Source: Blastopirellula marina
GTDB taxonomy: Bacteria; Planctomycetota; Planctomycetia; Pirellulales; Thermoguttaceae
Direction of reading: 5' to 3'
NCBI GenBank assembly: GCA_020721965.1
Contig: DYLS01000006.1
Location: forward strand, 8,387-72,386
DNA: 64,000 nucleotides
Below, piece after piece: positions 54,092-64,000 of this stretch. Under the pieces are notes generated by a model, which was given only the letters and a program-made list of their open reading frames with translations, was not told the DNA's origin and made no database searches. The position numbers and the translations under genes are program-made. Numbering within the stretch: the first letter of the stretch is position 1; every line of letters begins with the position of its first letter.

Positions 54092-55939
54092 TCACCCATC
54101 CGTGGGCTCGGTGAACTTTTGGCGATTTCGTTCTTCTTCCACTATCCGCATCAGCAATTCGAGTTCTTTGTCTGGCTGCAAACCTCCTTGGCGCAGAGCG
54201 CCCTGCAAGTTTACCCGGCGGCGAAGGGCCTCTCGCTCGTGAAACGATTTCCGCAGGTCGCGAATCAGGTCTTCGACGTTTTGGCTGGCGATGACCTTTC
54301 GCCTGGCCTCTTCATCCAACGCAATAAGTAGATTTTTGCGCTCTGGGGCGTCGCTTGCCAAGAGCAATTTTTCCCAGGTGAGCGGAATTCCGGAAAGTTG
54401 CATGTCCCGCGCGGATTCGAATATGCCGCGCGCTACATCCGAACGAAAATCCGAAGCAGCGAACGTCTCCAGCACTCGTTGCGCTGCTTGCGGTGAAGAG
54501 AGCATGATCTCCAGGCACGTCCGCTCCCAGGCGTCCAGCTCTGCCTCCTTTTCGGTCGATCCGGCGGTCTGAGCCCGCCCCAGCCGCCGCTGGTTAGCCG
54601 CCCTCAATTCCGCAAGTCGCCGCCGCAAAAGGTCCTCGTGAATCCGTGTCATGGCGGCCAAACGAGTGACGATTTTCCACTCCCGGGCCTGCTGCTGGGC
54701 CGTGGTCTCCCCAACTTGCAGCGGGGCTTTCGCGATAATCGCTAGGACATTCTCCGCGGCCTGGGTCGCACCAGCCACGTCCCGTTCCAAATCCTTGCCG
54801 CGCGTTGCCTCCGCTACGGCATACTCCAGGGTATCCACAGCGCTGCGTTCCAGAGCCGCGGTAAATGCTTCCGGCCCCCGCTGGAACAGAAAGTCGCAGG
54901 GGTCCAAATCGTCCGGCAAAACGAGCACCCGCATATCCACCTGCCGGGCCACGAACAATTCCAGCACTTCCGCCGCGCGCCGTCGTCCCGCAGCATCACC
55001 ATCCAGTACCAGCAACACCCGATCGGCGTAACGCTGCAACAACCGAAGATGGGAATCTCCCAAGGCCGTCCCTAAAACAGCCACAGCATTGGAAAAACCA
55101 AATTGGTGCGAGGCAATGACGTCCGTGTACCCCTCCATAATCATGGCCACGCCGGTCCTACGAATGGTCTCGCGAGCCAGGTCCAGGCCGTACAAAATGC
55201 GACTTTTGTTGAACAGCGGCGTGTCCGGGGAATTGATGTACTTGGCGGGCGAGGTGATCCCGCTTTCCGGCAAAATCCTGCCCCCCAGACCCACGCTCCG
55301 CCCTTGTGGATCATGGATGGCAAATAAAACTCGACCACGAAAACGGTCGAACCACTCCCGCCCCGTCGTTTTCACGAGAATGCCGATCTTGGCCAAGAGT
55401 TGCGGGTCGATACCTTCGCGGCGGGCACGGCGGAGCAGCCAGTCCGGTTGAGGCGGGGAAAAGCCGATCCGAAAACGGACGATGCTGTCCTGCGACAAGC
55501 CACGACTGGAAAAGTAGCGACGTGCCGATTCCGCCTCCGATGCGTCGAGCAAAAAGCGGTGATACTGCTCCTCGGCCCAATCCATCACCCGGAACAAGTC
55601 CTTCTTCTGCTCGCCGGACGGCCCTTTCTCGGGATGGGCGGACTGCGGGAGAGGGATACCGGCCATCTCTGCCAGCATCTCCAATGCCTCCGGAAAATCC
55701 ACGCCCTCCATTTTCATCACGAAGCTAAAGATATCGCCTCCGATATTACACACGAAGCAGCGGAAGACCTGGCGTTCCGGGTTCACTTGCAGGCTGGGGC
55801 GATGATCGTCGTGCCACGGACAAAGTGCGACAAAGCCCCGGCCTTGGCGGCGCAGCGGCAAGTAGCGCTCCACCAAGTCCACGATGTCAACGGCTTGGCG
55901 AATGCGTTCTTTAATCTCTGATGAATACATCCCAGGCAT
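54092..55939 (-). CDS. dnaG: DNA primase
   Basis: CHC2 zinc finger CPWHDDHRPSLQVNPERQVFRCFVCNIGGDIF; Toprim IMEGYTDVIASHQFG and VLVLDGDAAG-type motif (LLVLDGDAAGRRRA). Confidence 0.96.
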   Translation of the reverse strand: MPGMYSSEIKERIRQAVDIVDLVERYLPLRRQGRGFVALCPWHDDHRPSLQVNPERQVFRCFVCNIGGDIFSFVMKMEGVDFPEALEMLAEMAGIPLPQSAHPEKGPSGEQKKDLFRVMDWAEEQYHRFLLDASEAESARRYFSSRGLSQDSIVRFRIGFSPPQPDWLLRRARREGIDPQLLAKIGILVKTTGREWFDRFRGRVLFAIHDPQGRSVGLGGRILPESGITSPAKYINSPDTPLFNKSRILYGLDLARETIRRTGVAMIMEGYTDVIASHQFGFSNAVAVLGTALGDSHLRLLQRYADRVLLVLDGDAAGRRRAAEVLELFVARQVDMRVLVLPDDLDPCDFLFQRGPEAFTAALERSAVDTLEYAVAEATRGKDLERDVAGATQAAENVLAIIAKAPLQVGETTAQQQAREWKIVTRLAAMTRIHEDLLRRRLAELRAANQRRLGRAQTAGSTEKEAELDAWERTCLEIMLSSPQAAQRVLETFAASDFRSDVARGIFESARDMQLSGIPLTWEKLLLASDAPERKNLLIALDEEARRKVIASQNVEDLIRDLRKSFHEREALRRRVNLQGALRQGGLQPDKELELLMRIVEEERNRQKFTEPTDG

Positions 55940-56361
55940 GACTTTGTGACGCCGAATTGGAAGAGGATGGGGGCACAGCCGACATTATATCGGAGGGGAC
56001 CACTCCACGCGCGGCCGCCCCCCGATCGAGTAATCCCGGGCGGCTCACGCGGCACAATAAGAGATCGTGGTCCACGTTGGAAGGGTCCACAACCCGTCCA
56101 CCAAATGCCACAAAATGGGGATGACCGCTACACGAGCCAGAGAGGTGTAGAAAACTTTAGTGACACTTAAACATCGCTAATTGCCCATTCTTCCCCCCGT
56201 TAACAAATCGTCCGCCATCGCAAGCGCCGACAAGAACGAAGCAAACGGCGTCGCTGTCCCGAAAGTCCGATTGCAGAGGGCAGGGCCTGCGCATAGCCAA
56301 GGCGTGCAACTACGCCTGCGCAGCCCTTTGGGCGGCAACGTGTCCGGCAGTGGCTTTCCGA

Positions 56362-57615
56362 TCACTCCAGCAGCGGTATCGGACTGAACGAGGCTCCGAG
56401 CACCTCCTGAGATGAAACAGCCAGCCAACGGTCTAATATGGCGGCATACACTTGACGAAAATCAACGGTGTGTTTCACGCCGCCGTTTTCGGTCTCGGAG
56501 AGATTGGGTGGGTTGCCGACGATAGCTCTGCGGAGGTTGCCGCCGGCGACAAACATCGGGGCCGCGGAACCGTGGTCGGTCCCATGCCGTCCGTTTTCGC
56601 GGATGGTTCTTCCGAATTCGGAGTAGGTGTAAACAACCACCCTCTCAAGGAGTTGATCGCGTGCCAAATCGGTAACGAAGGCAGTAAGCGCGTCCCCAAG
56701 CTCGCCCAGCAATTCTCCGTGATTATTGTCTTGAAGAGAATGGGTATCAAAGCCGCCGGGTCCCTCTCCGCCCATTTCCGTGCAGATAATGCGGACCCCA
56801 AGCTCGGCTCGAATCAACTGGGCCACAAACGCAAGGCGATTGCCAAACGCGGTTTGGGGATAAGCAACGTTCCTGGCGGTAGATCCCCCGGCGATTTCCG
56901 CGACTCGCTGAGCCGCGTGACGCGGGGCGACGGTCGCCGACTCAAGAGAGGCGTCCGCGGGATGGATCGCAATTTCCTTGCCCCCTTCACCAGCAACATT
57001 ATTTGCCAAAGATGGATCCAGCATCAAATCGCTTTGCCGATCGGTTTTCACGCACACGGACGCCCGGCCTACCACCGTCAGCGGTGTCGCGATCTCGCCC
57101 ACAAAAACACTCGGCGTCGCCGGCGGAATACATGACGCGCGCGGGACGCCCAATCGCGTCAGCGTGTCGGCAGCACGCCCCAGCCAACCCGTCTCGGGGC
57201 AAGGGTTTTCCGGTTCCGCGGTCTGCCAGATCTCCATAGATCGAGCGTGATCGCCATTCGGGTTTGGATATCCGACGGCATGAATGATAGCCAGACGGTG
57301 CTGTTGCAGCAGATCGACCAGGCCCCTCAGTCGCGCGTGGAGACCGAAACCGTCTTGCACTGGGATGACGTCCCGCTTTGTCAGCGCCAGGGTGGGGCGG
57401 TTCCGTCGGTAGATGTCATCGTCAAACGGGACCAATGTATTCAGCCCGTCGTTCCCCCCCGCCAATTGGATGGCCACCACGACCGTGCCATCTGGGTCAG
57501 CCGTCAAGGATTCCGCGGCCAAAGCCCGTCGCAGGAACGCGGGGATCCGGCCTCCCAAGACGACGGCACCAGCCAGGCCACTTTTTAACAGCGTGCGACG
57601 CGAAAATCTGTCCAT
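56362..57615 (-). CDS. DUF1501 domain protein, Tat-type signal
   Basis: MDRFSRRTLLKSGLAGAVVLGG; VVAIQLAGGNDGLNTLVPFDDDIYRRNRPTLAL; YTYSEFGRTIRENGRHGTDHGSAAPMFVAGG. Confidence 0.92.
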   Translation of the reverse strand: MDRFSRRTLLKSGLAGAVVLGGRIPAFLRRALAAESLTADPDGTVVVAIQLAGGNDGLNTLVPFDDDIYRRNRPTLALTKRDVIPVQDGFGLHARLRGLVDLLQQHRLAIIHAVGYPNPNGDHARSMEIWQTAEPENPCPETGWLGRAADTLTRLGVPRASCIPPATPSVFVGEIATPLTVVGRASVCVKTDRQSDLMLDPSLANNVAGEGGKEIAIHPADASLESATVAPRHAAQRVAEIAGGSTARNVAYPQTAFGNRLAFVAQLIRAELGVRIICTEMGGEGPGGFDTHSLQDNNHGELLGELGDALTAFVTDLARDQLLERVVVYTYSEFGRTIRENGRHGTDHGSAAPMFVAGGNLRRAIVGNPPNLSETENGGVKHTVDFRQVYAAILDRWLAVSSQEVLGASFSPIPLLE

Positions 57616-57753
57616 AATCCGCTCCTTCCCGCCCCTGCATCCCAAAGCGTCGTCCGTCACCTCCCCTTGTCGTGAATCACGGGATCCACGAGCTTACTCA
57701 AGCGGAGCACCTGGTCAAGCATTTGGTGGTGGGCAAAGCCTCTGAAGGACACC

Positions 57754-59136
57754 TCAAGCCGTCTGGAACACCGCGGAGGTCGCCAAGAGGCAGATCATCG
57801 ATGCCGCTGCCTGTTCCCTGGCACCCGCCGACTCCGCATAACGGGCGCGCAAGGCGCTCCACTGCGGGGCCACATCCGACGGCACCTCTCCGTCGGACAA
57901 CAGTTCAACGACCGCCTGTGGAAGATCGTTGCCGAATTCGTCGCAGGCCTGCCGAGCCAAGCCGCCCCCGAGTTTTTCGTCTTGGCTGACGAGCTTGACC
58001 GCGAACTTCATCCGTCGAATCAACGCCAGCGGAGTCAGATAATGGCAGGCGTCGGGCCAACCGTCGAGGGTTGTGGGTTGGAGTACGTCTTGCCCCATTG
58101 CAACCAATTCATTCACCACGCCGAGCTTGACCCGGCCCTGAAATGTCCGAAGCAAGCTGGCTACGAATTGCAAGGGGCGCCGTAATTGCCGGTGACGGAT
58201 GCCCGCCGAGAAAAACCAGCGTGAGCACAGCATCCCATGCAAGGCATCAGCCAGGGAACCACTTGCCTGGAGCTTCGCCGCCACCGGAGACAAGAATGCA
58301 TCATCCGGCATTGGGGTATGGCCAAAGAACCACCGATAAAGCCGCCTAACCGTCCACGTCGTTGCCCGCGCATCTTCCGCGATCAGCGATGGAACGGCTT
58401 CCGCGACGAAGGTATCACGACGCCCCAAAACGACCTTCTCGCCGACATCGCGTTCGAAGTCCGACACCCGCAGTATTCCGCGATTCACGAACCGCCCGCA
58501 GTAAGCCCTCGCCAATTCCCTCGCTTGATGAGCGAAATCGTCTTCGCGATATCCCAAGCAGGTTCGCAAGATGGCCGCTCCTACCCGATCGTTGGGCGCC
58601 GAGCGGTAATTGGCCGACGCCCGAACGTTCAACAAGAATGCCGGGTGAAGCAGAACGGCGGTCAGCATTTCGCGGTAACGCCCCAGGGCAAGCCTGCGAA
58701 TGGCCCGCACCACGTCGTCGAACAGGCTCAATTCCCCGACGCGGCCGATCCCGAGTCCGAAAAACTCCAGCCAGAAGACGGTCATCCATTCCCGCAACGG
58801 CCAAGGCGAAGCGACCAATCGCCGCAGAAACCAGGTACGATAAGCGTCGGCAGCCCCCGCACGCACCGCCGCATCCTCCAGCGGCCGCAACTCTTCCTCG
58901 AATTTGTTATACGTCGGCGGCTCGGAAATGAGTTCTGAGACCGCCGCCCCGGGTGCCCTGCCCGCCAGTGCAGAAATCTCCCCTGCAACGCCGTTGGCGG
59001 CCACGCGGCGCAAAAGATGTGCCACATCCTGGGCACTCATCGCCCGCCCATCGGCTTGCCAGGCATCTTCCGGCGACGGGAGATCGGCCATCGTCGCCCC
59101 ATCCAGGTCCCTCTCACCCACTGCTTGCGGCGCCAT
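57754..59136 (-). CDS. DUF1800 domain protein
   Basis: AQDVAHLLRRVA...WPLREWMTVFWLEFFGLG...HPAFLLNVRASANYRSAPNDRVGAAILRTCLG; partner of adjacent DUF1501 gene. Confidence 0.88.
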   Translation of the reverse strand: MAPQAVGERDLDGATMADLPSPEDAWQADGRAMSAQDVAHLLRRVAANGVAGEISALAGRAPGAAVSELISEPPTYNKFEEELRPLEDAAVRAGAADAYRTWFLRRLVASPWPLREWMTVFWLEFFGLGIGRVGELSLFDDVVRAIRRLALGRYREMLTAVLLHPAFLLNVRASANYRSAPNDRVGAAILRTCLGYREDDFAHQARELARAYCGRFVNRGILRVSDFERDVGEKVVLGRRDTFVAEAVPSLIAEDARATTWTVRRLYRWFFGHTPMPDDAFLSPVAAKLQASGSLADALHGMLCSRWFFSAGIRHRQLRRPLQFVASLLRTFQGRVKLGVVNELVAMGQDVLQPTTLDGWPDACHYLTPLALIRRMKFAVKLVSQDEKLGGGLARQACDEFGNDLPQAVVELLSDGEVPSDVAPQWSALRARYAESAGAREQAAASMICLLATSAVFQTA

Positions 59137-59179
59137 CTTCCGCCTCCGTCACCCTGTACCGGCCCCGATTTGTAGAACG

Positions 59180-59425
59180 TTAACCGCTTACGGGCAGGAG
59201 TCACTCACAGGGATTCTCCTCACTGCAAAGCGGCTCGTCCTCCTGTTATTTCGAGCGAAGCGAGAAATCTCGTGAAGCGAGACATCTTCTCGAAATGGGT
59301 TAAGATTTCTCCTCGCTAGCGATCGTCGAAATGACATTGCGTTCCACACTCAGGCAACCTCTGGAACCTCCAACCCTCGTTGTCTCACAAATTTTTTCCG
59401 TTACAGCTCAGCCGTGAACGGTTAC
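59180..59425 (-). mobile_element. R2 copy with perfect 8-bp TSD
   Basis: TTAACCGCTTACGG...CCGTGAACGGTTAC ends; flanked by GTAGAACG at 59172-59179 and 59426-59433. Confidence 0.88.
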
Positions 59426-59464
59426 GTAGAACGGTGTAGCCCTCCCTGCGTGGGCCTAGCCGAG

Positions 59465-61270
59465 TTATTCCGCGGGCAAAAGCTGCTCTAATACTGACAG
59501 ATTCATGTCGATCTTGGCGTCCACCGCGGGTCTGCCATTCTCAAGCTCGACCACGACCTCGGATTTTCGGAAGAGTTCCACCGCCCGTTTCAACTGCTCC
59601 CAAGACTTCGTCGCCGACTCGCGGTCACTCCCCTTTCCGAGCATGTTTTGCCGGATCAATGCCTCGCGATTGGCATCGATCAATTCCGAAACCGCCGAGA
59701 GGTCGGCCTCCATCAGCAGGGTGCTCCCAGCTACTGGTTGCTGGGAACGGGCAGCGTCTAGGGCATCCATGATGGACCTCCCCAGGCTCTCCGCCGACGC
59801 CAAAATCAAGTTTTCGCCCTGCACAATGACGACCGGCCGGAAATTGAATCGCATGGGCAGAGGTTGCGAAAGGTCTTCATCCGCCGTGGAGAAATACGAC
59901 ACGGTGTACTTCACACCTCGATATTCCAGGCGATCGAGAATCAACCCCGGTTGCGCGTCCTGCCCACGGACGAAATTGATCAGCCCCAAAGCCTTTTGCC
60001 ATCCCTCCTCCACAATCGGCCCGAATCGCTCGGGATTCTTCATGCGGAAAACCAAGGCAAAGGCTGGAATGTGCACTTCCGGAGTACCGGTCTCGGGCGT
60101 GAACTGCTGGTGGGCTACTACGACTCGGACATGCGGGTCCAGTTCACTCAAAACCTCCTCCGTAAAGTTTCGGCCAGTAAAGAATATCCCCATCATGTTC
60201 TCGAAGAAGATCAGGCTGGACGTCCGTTCGGGGAAGAGTTCATTTTTCCTCACGTAGTAGTCGTGCAAGTTGCGGTACACGCTCAAGGCTGCGACTCGTC
60301 CTGGGACCTCGATATTGGGCAATGCCCCTTCGGACGGAGTGCTCGGCACGGCGAAGGAGAAGGCATCCGAGATCCCCGCCTCGCCACCGGATCGGAGAGC
60401 GAACTTGACGCCTTGGGCCTCGTAAGCCAGCGTCAACCCCAGCCAGTCGGTCTTGCTCAGCATCTCCAGCAGGCCAGCCGACAGCAGCACGGGCAGGGGA
60501 GACTTCGCCTGTTCCAGCCCCGCGCTCACATTGGGCAACCCTCGCAATGCCCGAAAATCGAGGATCATAGCCAGATCACCCGGCGGCAACGAGGCCACCG
60601 CTTCCTGATACCAAGGCAGATCGGCGACCGCTTCGCCGCCATCCTGGGTCAGGTCGATGATCTGCCGCAGCAACTCGGCGCGATTGCAAATCACCAGCCT
60701 CCCACCTATCAGCGCATAGGATGCATCCCGCGATAGCGACCATGCCCGGACGCCGCGATACTCCGCTTCGCGAACCGCTTCCTGTTTGTCACGGTTTGCG
60801 GGGTCCAATCGAGTCAAATTCAACACAAAATCGTTGACCTGTCGCAAGGCCTCAGGATCCTTGGATTCCGCGATCAGCGCGAATCGCTCGTTCGGCATCA
60901 CAGCCAAGACCACGCCCCCTGCCGTTACATTCTTGAGAATCGTCTTCCAATCGGATTGCAGTTGGCCTTCCAACAATGAGACCACGGCCTGCACTTGCCT
61001 CAGTTGCCGATTCGCCTCAATGCGATCCGCCAACCTCCGGCTGCTCAGCATCGCCCGAATGGCAGGATCGTTCTCCAGCTTTTGCAGCAATTCGGCGGGC
61101 CGAGGAGCAACGACCACCGCGACGGCATCGGCGGGAATCCACTTGGCCAGTGGAGTCGCCTGCTCCGATGCCCCAAGGACGGCGGCCGCATCCACGCACA
61201 GTGCAAATGCGGTCACGCAAGTTACAATTGCGATCGGACACACTTTTCTCAAGAATTGTTGAGGGCACAT
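59465..61270 (-). CDS. Exported hypothetical protein, DUF3352-like
   Basis: Signal peptide, then WIPADAVAVVVAPRPAELLQKLENDPAIRAML and later GGRLVICNRAELLRQII; family call is by resemblance only. Confidence 0.6.
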   Translation of the reverse strand: MCPQQFLRKVCPIAIVTCVTAFALCVDAAAVLGASEQATPLAKWIPADAVAVVVAPRPAELLQKLENDPAIRAMLSSRRLADRIEANRQLRQVQAVVSLLEGQLQSDWKTILKNVTAGGVVLAVMPNERFALIAESKDPEALRQVNDFVLNLTRLDPANRDKQEAVREAEYRGVRAWSLSRDASYALIGGRLVICNRAELLRQIIDLTQDGGEAVADLPWYQEAVASLPPGDLAMILDFRALRGLPNVSAGLEQAKSPLPVLLSAGLLEMLSKTDWLGLTLAYEAQGVKFALRSGGEAGISDAFSFAVPSTPSEGALPNIEVPGRVAALSVYRNLHDYYVRKNELFPERTSSLIFFENMMGIFFTGRNFTEEVLSELDPHVRVVVAHQQFTPETGTPEVHIPAFALVFRMKNPERFGPIVEEGWQKALGLINFVRGQDAQPGLILDRLEYRGVKYTVSYFSTADEDLSQPLPMRFNFRPVVIVQGENLILASAESLGRSIMDALDAARSQQPVAGSTLLMEADLSAVSELIDANREALIRQNMLGKGSDRESATKSWEQLKRAVELFRKSEVVVELENGRPAVDAKIDMNLSVLEQLLPAE

Positions 61271-61469
61271 GGATAGGCTCCCAGCTCAGTGTCGAAAAGA
61301 AACACAACCGCAACGGGTCGTTGGATAAGGGCGATTCGACTACCTACGACCCGACGTCCTGAACTGATCTACACCCCGCGACGCAAATCGGTTTCAGCCG
61401 CGCACCGACCCAGAAAGCTAAAAACCAAACATGAGAGCCTCGCACGCAGCCCAATGCGCATCCCGGGGA

Positions 61470-62396
61470 CTACAGGTCTCGAAAATAAAACACCAGCATG
61501 GTCGCTCCCCAGAGTAGAAGAGTCAGCCCACCGTAGCTGGCAATCACCTTCACGACCGAGACATCGGCATACCGATCGGCATTGCGAAAGAATTCCGGCT
61601 CCCGAGACTGTGGTTCGCGGTGCGAGGTTCCCGTCAAATTTCGAATGAATTCCTCGGCTTGTCTTTGCAATTCGGCCTGGATCGGACCGGCCGACTCCTG
61701 CTCGCTTTCCTGATCTCTTGAAGGCCAAGTTTTCTGCAAGATGGTGGGCATGGCTTGATCGAGGCTGACCGGGGAAAACTCAGCCAAGTGGAATGTCGTC
61801 AAGATGGCGTTGATCGGATACCACACAAAGAGGAGCACGACCATCGCTAGCCAAGCGTTTTTGAAGAGCGTGCCGAGCAAAACGCCCACGCTCACCAAAA
61901 AGGCCAGGACGACCAGAATGATGGCCAGCGCGGCGAGCATTCCGAACAGCGTGACCGGCTGCGTCTCGGCGACTTTTGGCCGATCACCGGCCACGATCAC
62001 GATAACTGCCGGAACGAGCACCGCCGCAGATACGGCCCAGACCGTCAACACCCGAGCCGCCCAGATGCCCGTCAGGAACTCCCATCGCTTGATGGGCCGG
62101 CTCAAAATCCCATCGGCGGCCGAGTCCAATCGGCCCGCCGTGGACGCACTGACTCCCAAAACGATGATCACGAGAAACCAGGGGAAGACAAGGAATGTGG
62201 CCAAGGTCACGGAGATGAGGATGGCGTCCGTGAGCACGGCCCATCCCGCCATCACGATGATCAAGGCCATCAGCAGGGCCGCCACCAGCCAGAGCCGCAC
62301 CAGCCAGCTCTTCAGCAGCGATTGCATCTCATACTGGAACACCGCCGCGATCGGCATGAGTTGGGCGGGGAGAGTCTTGAAATCGGGCAAAGCCAT
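61470..62396 (-). CDS. ABC transporter permease
   Basis: Multiple TM segments; ILVSVTLATFLVFPWFLVIIVLGVSASTAGRLDSAADGILSRPIKRWEFLTGIWAAR-type ABC-2 permease; directly after ABC ATPase. Confidence 0.8.
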   Translation of the reverse strand: MALPDFKTLPAQLMPIAAVFQYEMQSLLKSWLVRLWLVAALLMALIIVMAGWAVLTDAILISVTLATFLVFPWFLVIIVLGVSASTAGRLDSAADGILSRPIKRWEFLTGIWAARVLTVWAVSAAVLVPAVIVIVAGDRPKVAETQPVTLFGMLAALAIILVVLAFLVSVGVLLGTLFKNAWLAMVVLLFVWYPINAILTTFHLAEFSPVSLDQAMPTILQKTWPSRDQESEQESAGPIQAELQRQAEEFIRNLTGTSHREPQSREPEFFRNADRYADVSVVKVIASYGGLTLLLWGATMLVFYFRDL

Positions 62397-63369
62397 GCGA
62401 CTGATCCTCTTGGAGCAGGTTAAGATAGGCACTTTCCGTATCGCCGTGACCCGACTGGATCGATTGCAAATCAACCCCTACTTCCGCTAACACGTGCAGG
62501 ACGTCAGCCAGGGCCTTTGCACGTCCGGCTCCTTCTTCAACCGTCAAGGAAAGGACGTTTTCGCTCACCCAACGGTGTTCCACCTGGCAGCGATTCGGCA
62601 GCACCTCGGTAGCTTTTCGGAGGGCATCGCGTGATCCCGCTAGTTCGAGAGTGATGCCCTCTTGCCGCAGCCGCCGTTTCATATCTTGCATCGTACCGGA
62701 GAAGATCATTCGCCCTTCGAACATCACCCCCACATGATCGCAGACCCGATCGATATCGGCCAGAATATGCGTGGCCACCACGACGGTGCGATCATGCCGC
62801 AACTCCTGGATCAGGTCCAGGGCGAAGCGGCGTGCCGCTGGATCGAGGCCGGCCGTCGGCTCATCCCATAAAAGCAAGGGCGGGTCCGCCAGCAGGGACG
62901 CCGCTATTCCCAATCGGGTCGTTTCGCCGGTCGAGAGCGTGCCAATCCTTTGATCGGTCACCGGCAACAGTCCCACGGCGCGGACCAGCGACGATATCCG
63001 GGCTATCCGCACATCGGAGGGGATGCGATGCAGGCGGCCGACCAGGTTCAAATACTCGAAGGGCTTCAGGTGGGGGGGGAATTTGGGGTTCGTCGGGAGG
63101 AATCCGATCATCGCCCGGACGTCGGCGGCGTCGATACCGCACGGCCGCCCCAATACGAACGCCTGGCCCGCGGATGGTCGATGCAGCCCCAAAAGCAACC
63201 GTAGCGTGGTCGTTTTCCCCGCCCCATTCGGTCCCAAAAAGCCAAATACCGCCCCTTTCGGAACCGTTAAGCATAGATCATTGACCGCGATCACAACTCC
63301 GCCGAAGACCTTGGTCAAGTGTTCCGTGCGAATCGCTGCATCCACGGTCTCGGCCTCCGCATTCCACAA
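62329..63369 (-). CDS. ABC transporter ATP-binding protein
   Basis: Walker A GPNGAGKTTTLRLLLG, signature LSTGETTRLGIA, Walker B LLLWDEPTAGLDP, switch H THILADIDRV. Confidence 0.95.
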   Translation of the reverse strand: MWNAEAETVDAAIRTEHLTKVFGGVVIAVNDLCLTVPKGAVFGFLGPNGAGKTTTLRLLLGLHRPSAGQAFVLGRPCGIDAADVRAMIGFLPTNPKFPPHLKPFEYLNLVGRLHRIPSDVRIARISSLVRAVGLLPVTDQRIGTLSTGETTRLGIAASLLADPPLLLWDEPTAGLDPAARRFALDLIQELRHDRTVVVATHILADIDRVCDHVGVMFEGRMIFSGTMQDMKRRLRQEGITLELAGSRDALRKATEVLPNRCQVEHRWVSENVLSLTVEEGAGRAKALADVLHVLAEVGVDLQSIQSGHGDTESAYLNLLQEDQSHGFARFQDSPRPTHADRGGVPV

Positions 63370-63405
63370 TCAAGATCGAAATCCCAGATAAAGCAAACGC
63401 TCAGG

Positions 63406-63723
63406 GTAATCGTTCACCGGGGTTCTCAGCACAGCGAAAAGCCTCGTCCTCTTGTCCTTTCGAGCGCAGCGAGATCTTGCGAAGTCTTTTGTAGCGATTT
63501 GCGTCACTGCAAAACCGCTCGCGCTGCTGTCATTTCGAGCGAAGCGACAAATCTTCTCAACTAGCTGAAGATTTCTTCTCGCTAACGCTCGTCGAACTGA
63601 CATTGTTGGTTGGCGCTCGTCGAAATGACATTCCGTGCTCCACTCAAGGAATCTCTGGAACCCCTGAACGACCCTCGTTCTCCCCCAAATCTTTTCCCTT
63701 ATAGCTCAGCCGTGAACGGTTAC
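63406..63723 (-). mobile_element. R2 copy, longer variant
   Basis: GTAATCGTTCACCGG...CAGCCGTGAACGGTTAC ends with internal TGTCATTTCGAGCGAAGCGA motifs; no clear TSD. Confidence 0.83.
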
Positions 63724-63968
63724 CGCAAATTATAGTAAGGTTCGCTCGTCCCGCACGAGAATCGCAAGGCAGGGCGATTACCAAACACTGTGTACACCAA
63801 TCCCTTCTCGGTGGTTTCATTGCCAAACCTACCGATCTCGGCTGCGGGGTAGAATGGGCCAAACACAGCGCCAGCGCCATCGGGTGCCGAGGCAAGCGAG
63901 ATGGCACCGCTACAGGGTGGCAAGAGCCGTACTCGAAAAGCTATTCGCCGCGAAGAGGGCTAAATTAA

Positions 63969-64000
63969 CCCTACACCGCAAAGTTTGCCTAACACTACAG
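63969..64000 (+). mobile_element. Probable 5' end of another R1 copy cut by the window edge
   Basis: TTAA followed by CCCTACACCGCAAAGTTTGCC, matching R1 5' ends (TCCTACAGCGCCACGTCCGTGTGCC, TGCTACAACGCAAAGTCCGTGTGCC). Confidence 0.5.

Noticed and set aside
52329-55939. dnaG-rpoD neighbourhood as a novel cluster
   Set aside because: Matches the widespread macromolecular-synthesis gene order; expected.
56362-59136. DUF1501 + DUF1800 pair as a new system
   Set aside because: A commonly paired set in planctomycetes and other bacteria; function unclear but not new.

Overview
This 64 kb window looks like chromosomal DNA of a planctomycete, judged from family content: PQQ-like propeller with the DWPxWRGP motif, DUF1501/DUF1800 pair, PDZ-containing YidC, huge low-complexity membrane proteins. 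It is mostly ordinary housekeeping DNA: ndk, a tandem PPK2/PAP, rpsR, HD phosphohydrolase, purB, mcsA/mcsB, trpE, hisH, a giant TPR protein, inositol monophosphatase, a Ser/Thr kinase, PPi-PFK, mnmE, yidC, argB/argD/argF, an SDR epimerase, a DUF4175-like protein, a GH106-like hydrolase, comEC, rplM, rpsI, a trypsin-like protease, a zinc-ribbon protein, rpoD, dnaG, DUF1501, DUF1800 and an ABC transporter. I found no CRISPR array, rRNA, tRNA, prophage, defence island or intact transposase. The most notable structure is intergenic: at least four families of short non-coding elements with terminal inverted repeats (called R1-R4 here). Several copies have perfect flanking target duplications (R1 4 bp, R2 8 bp, R3 6 bp). 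One 106-bp element (R4) is nested inside both an R1 and an R3 copy; removing R4 plus one copy of its 11-bp duplication restores the normal length of each host element. Other points of note: a PDZ domain inside YidC, a secreted protease with a very long disordered stalk and C-terminal TM/Arg tail, mcsAB in a planctomycete-like genome, and repeated dimeric tandem duplications in 5' leaders. All family calls are from reading motifs; no database search was run.
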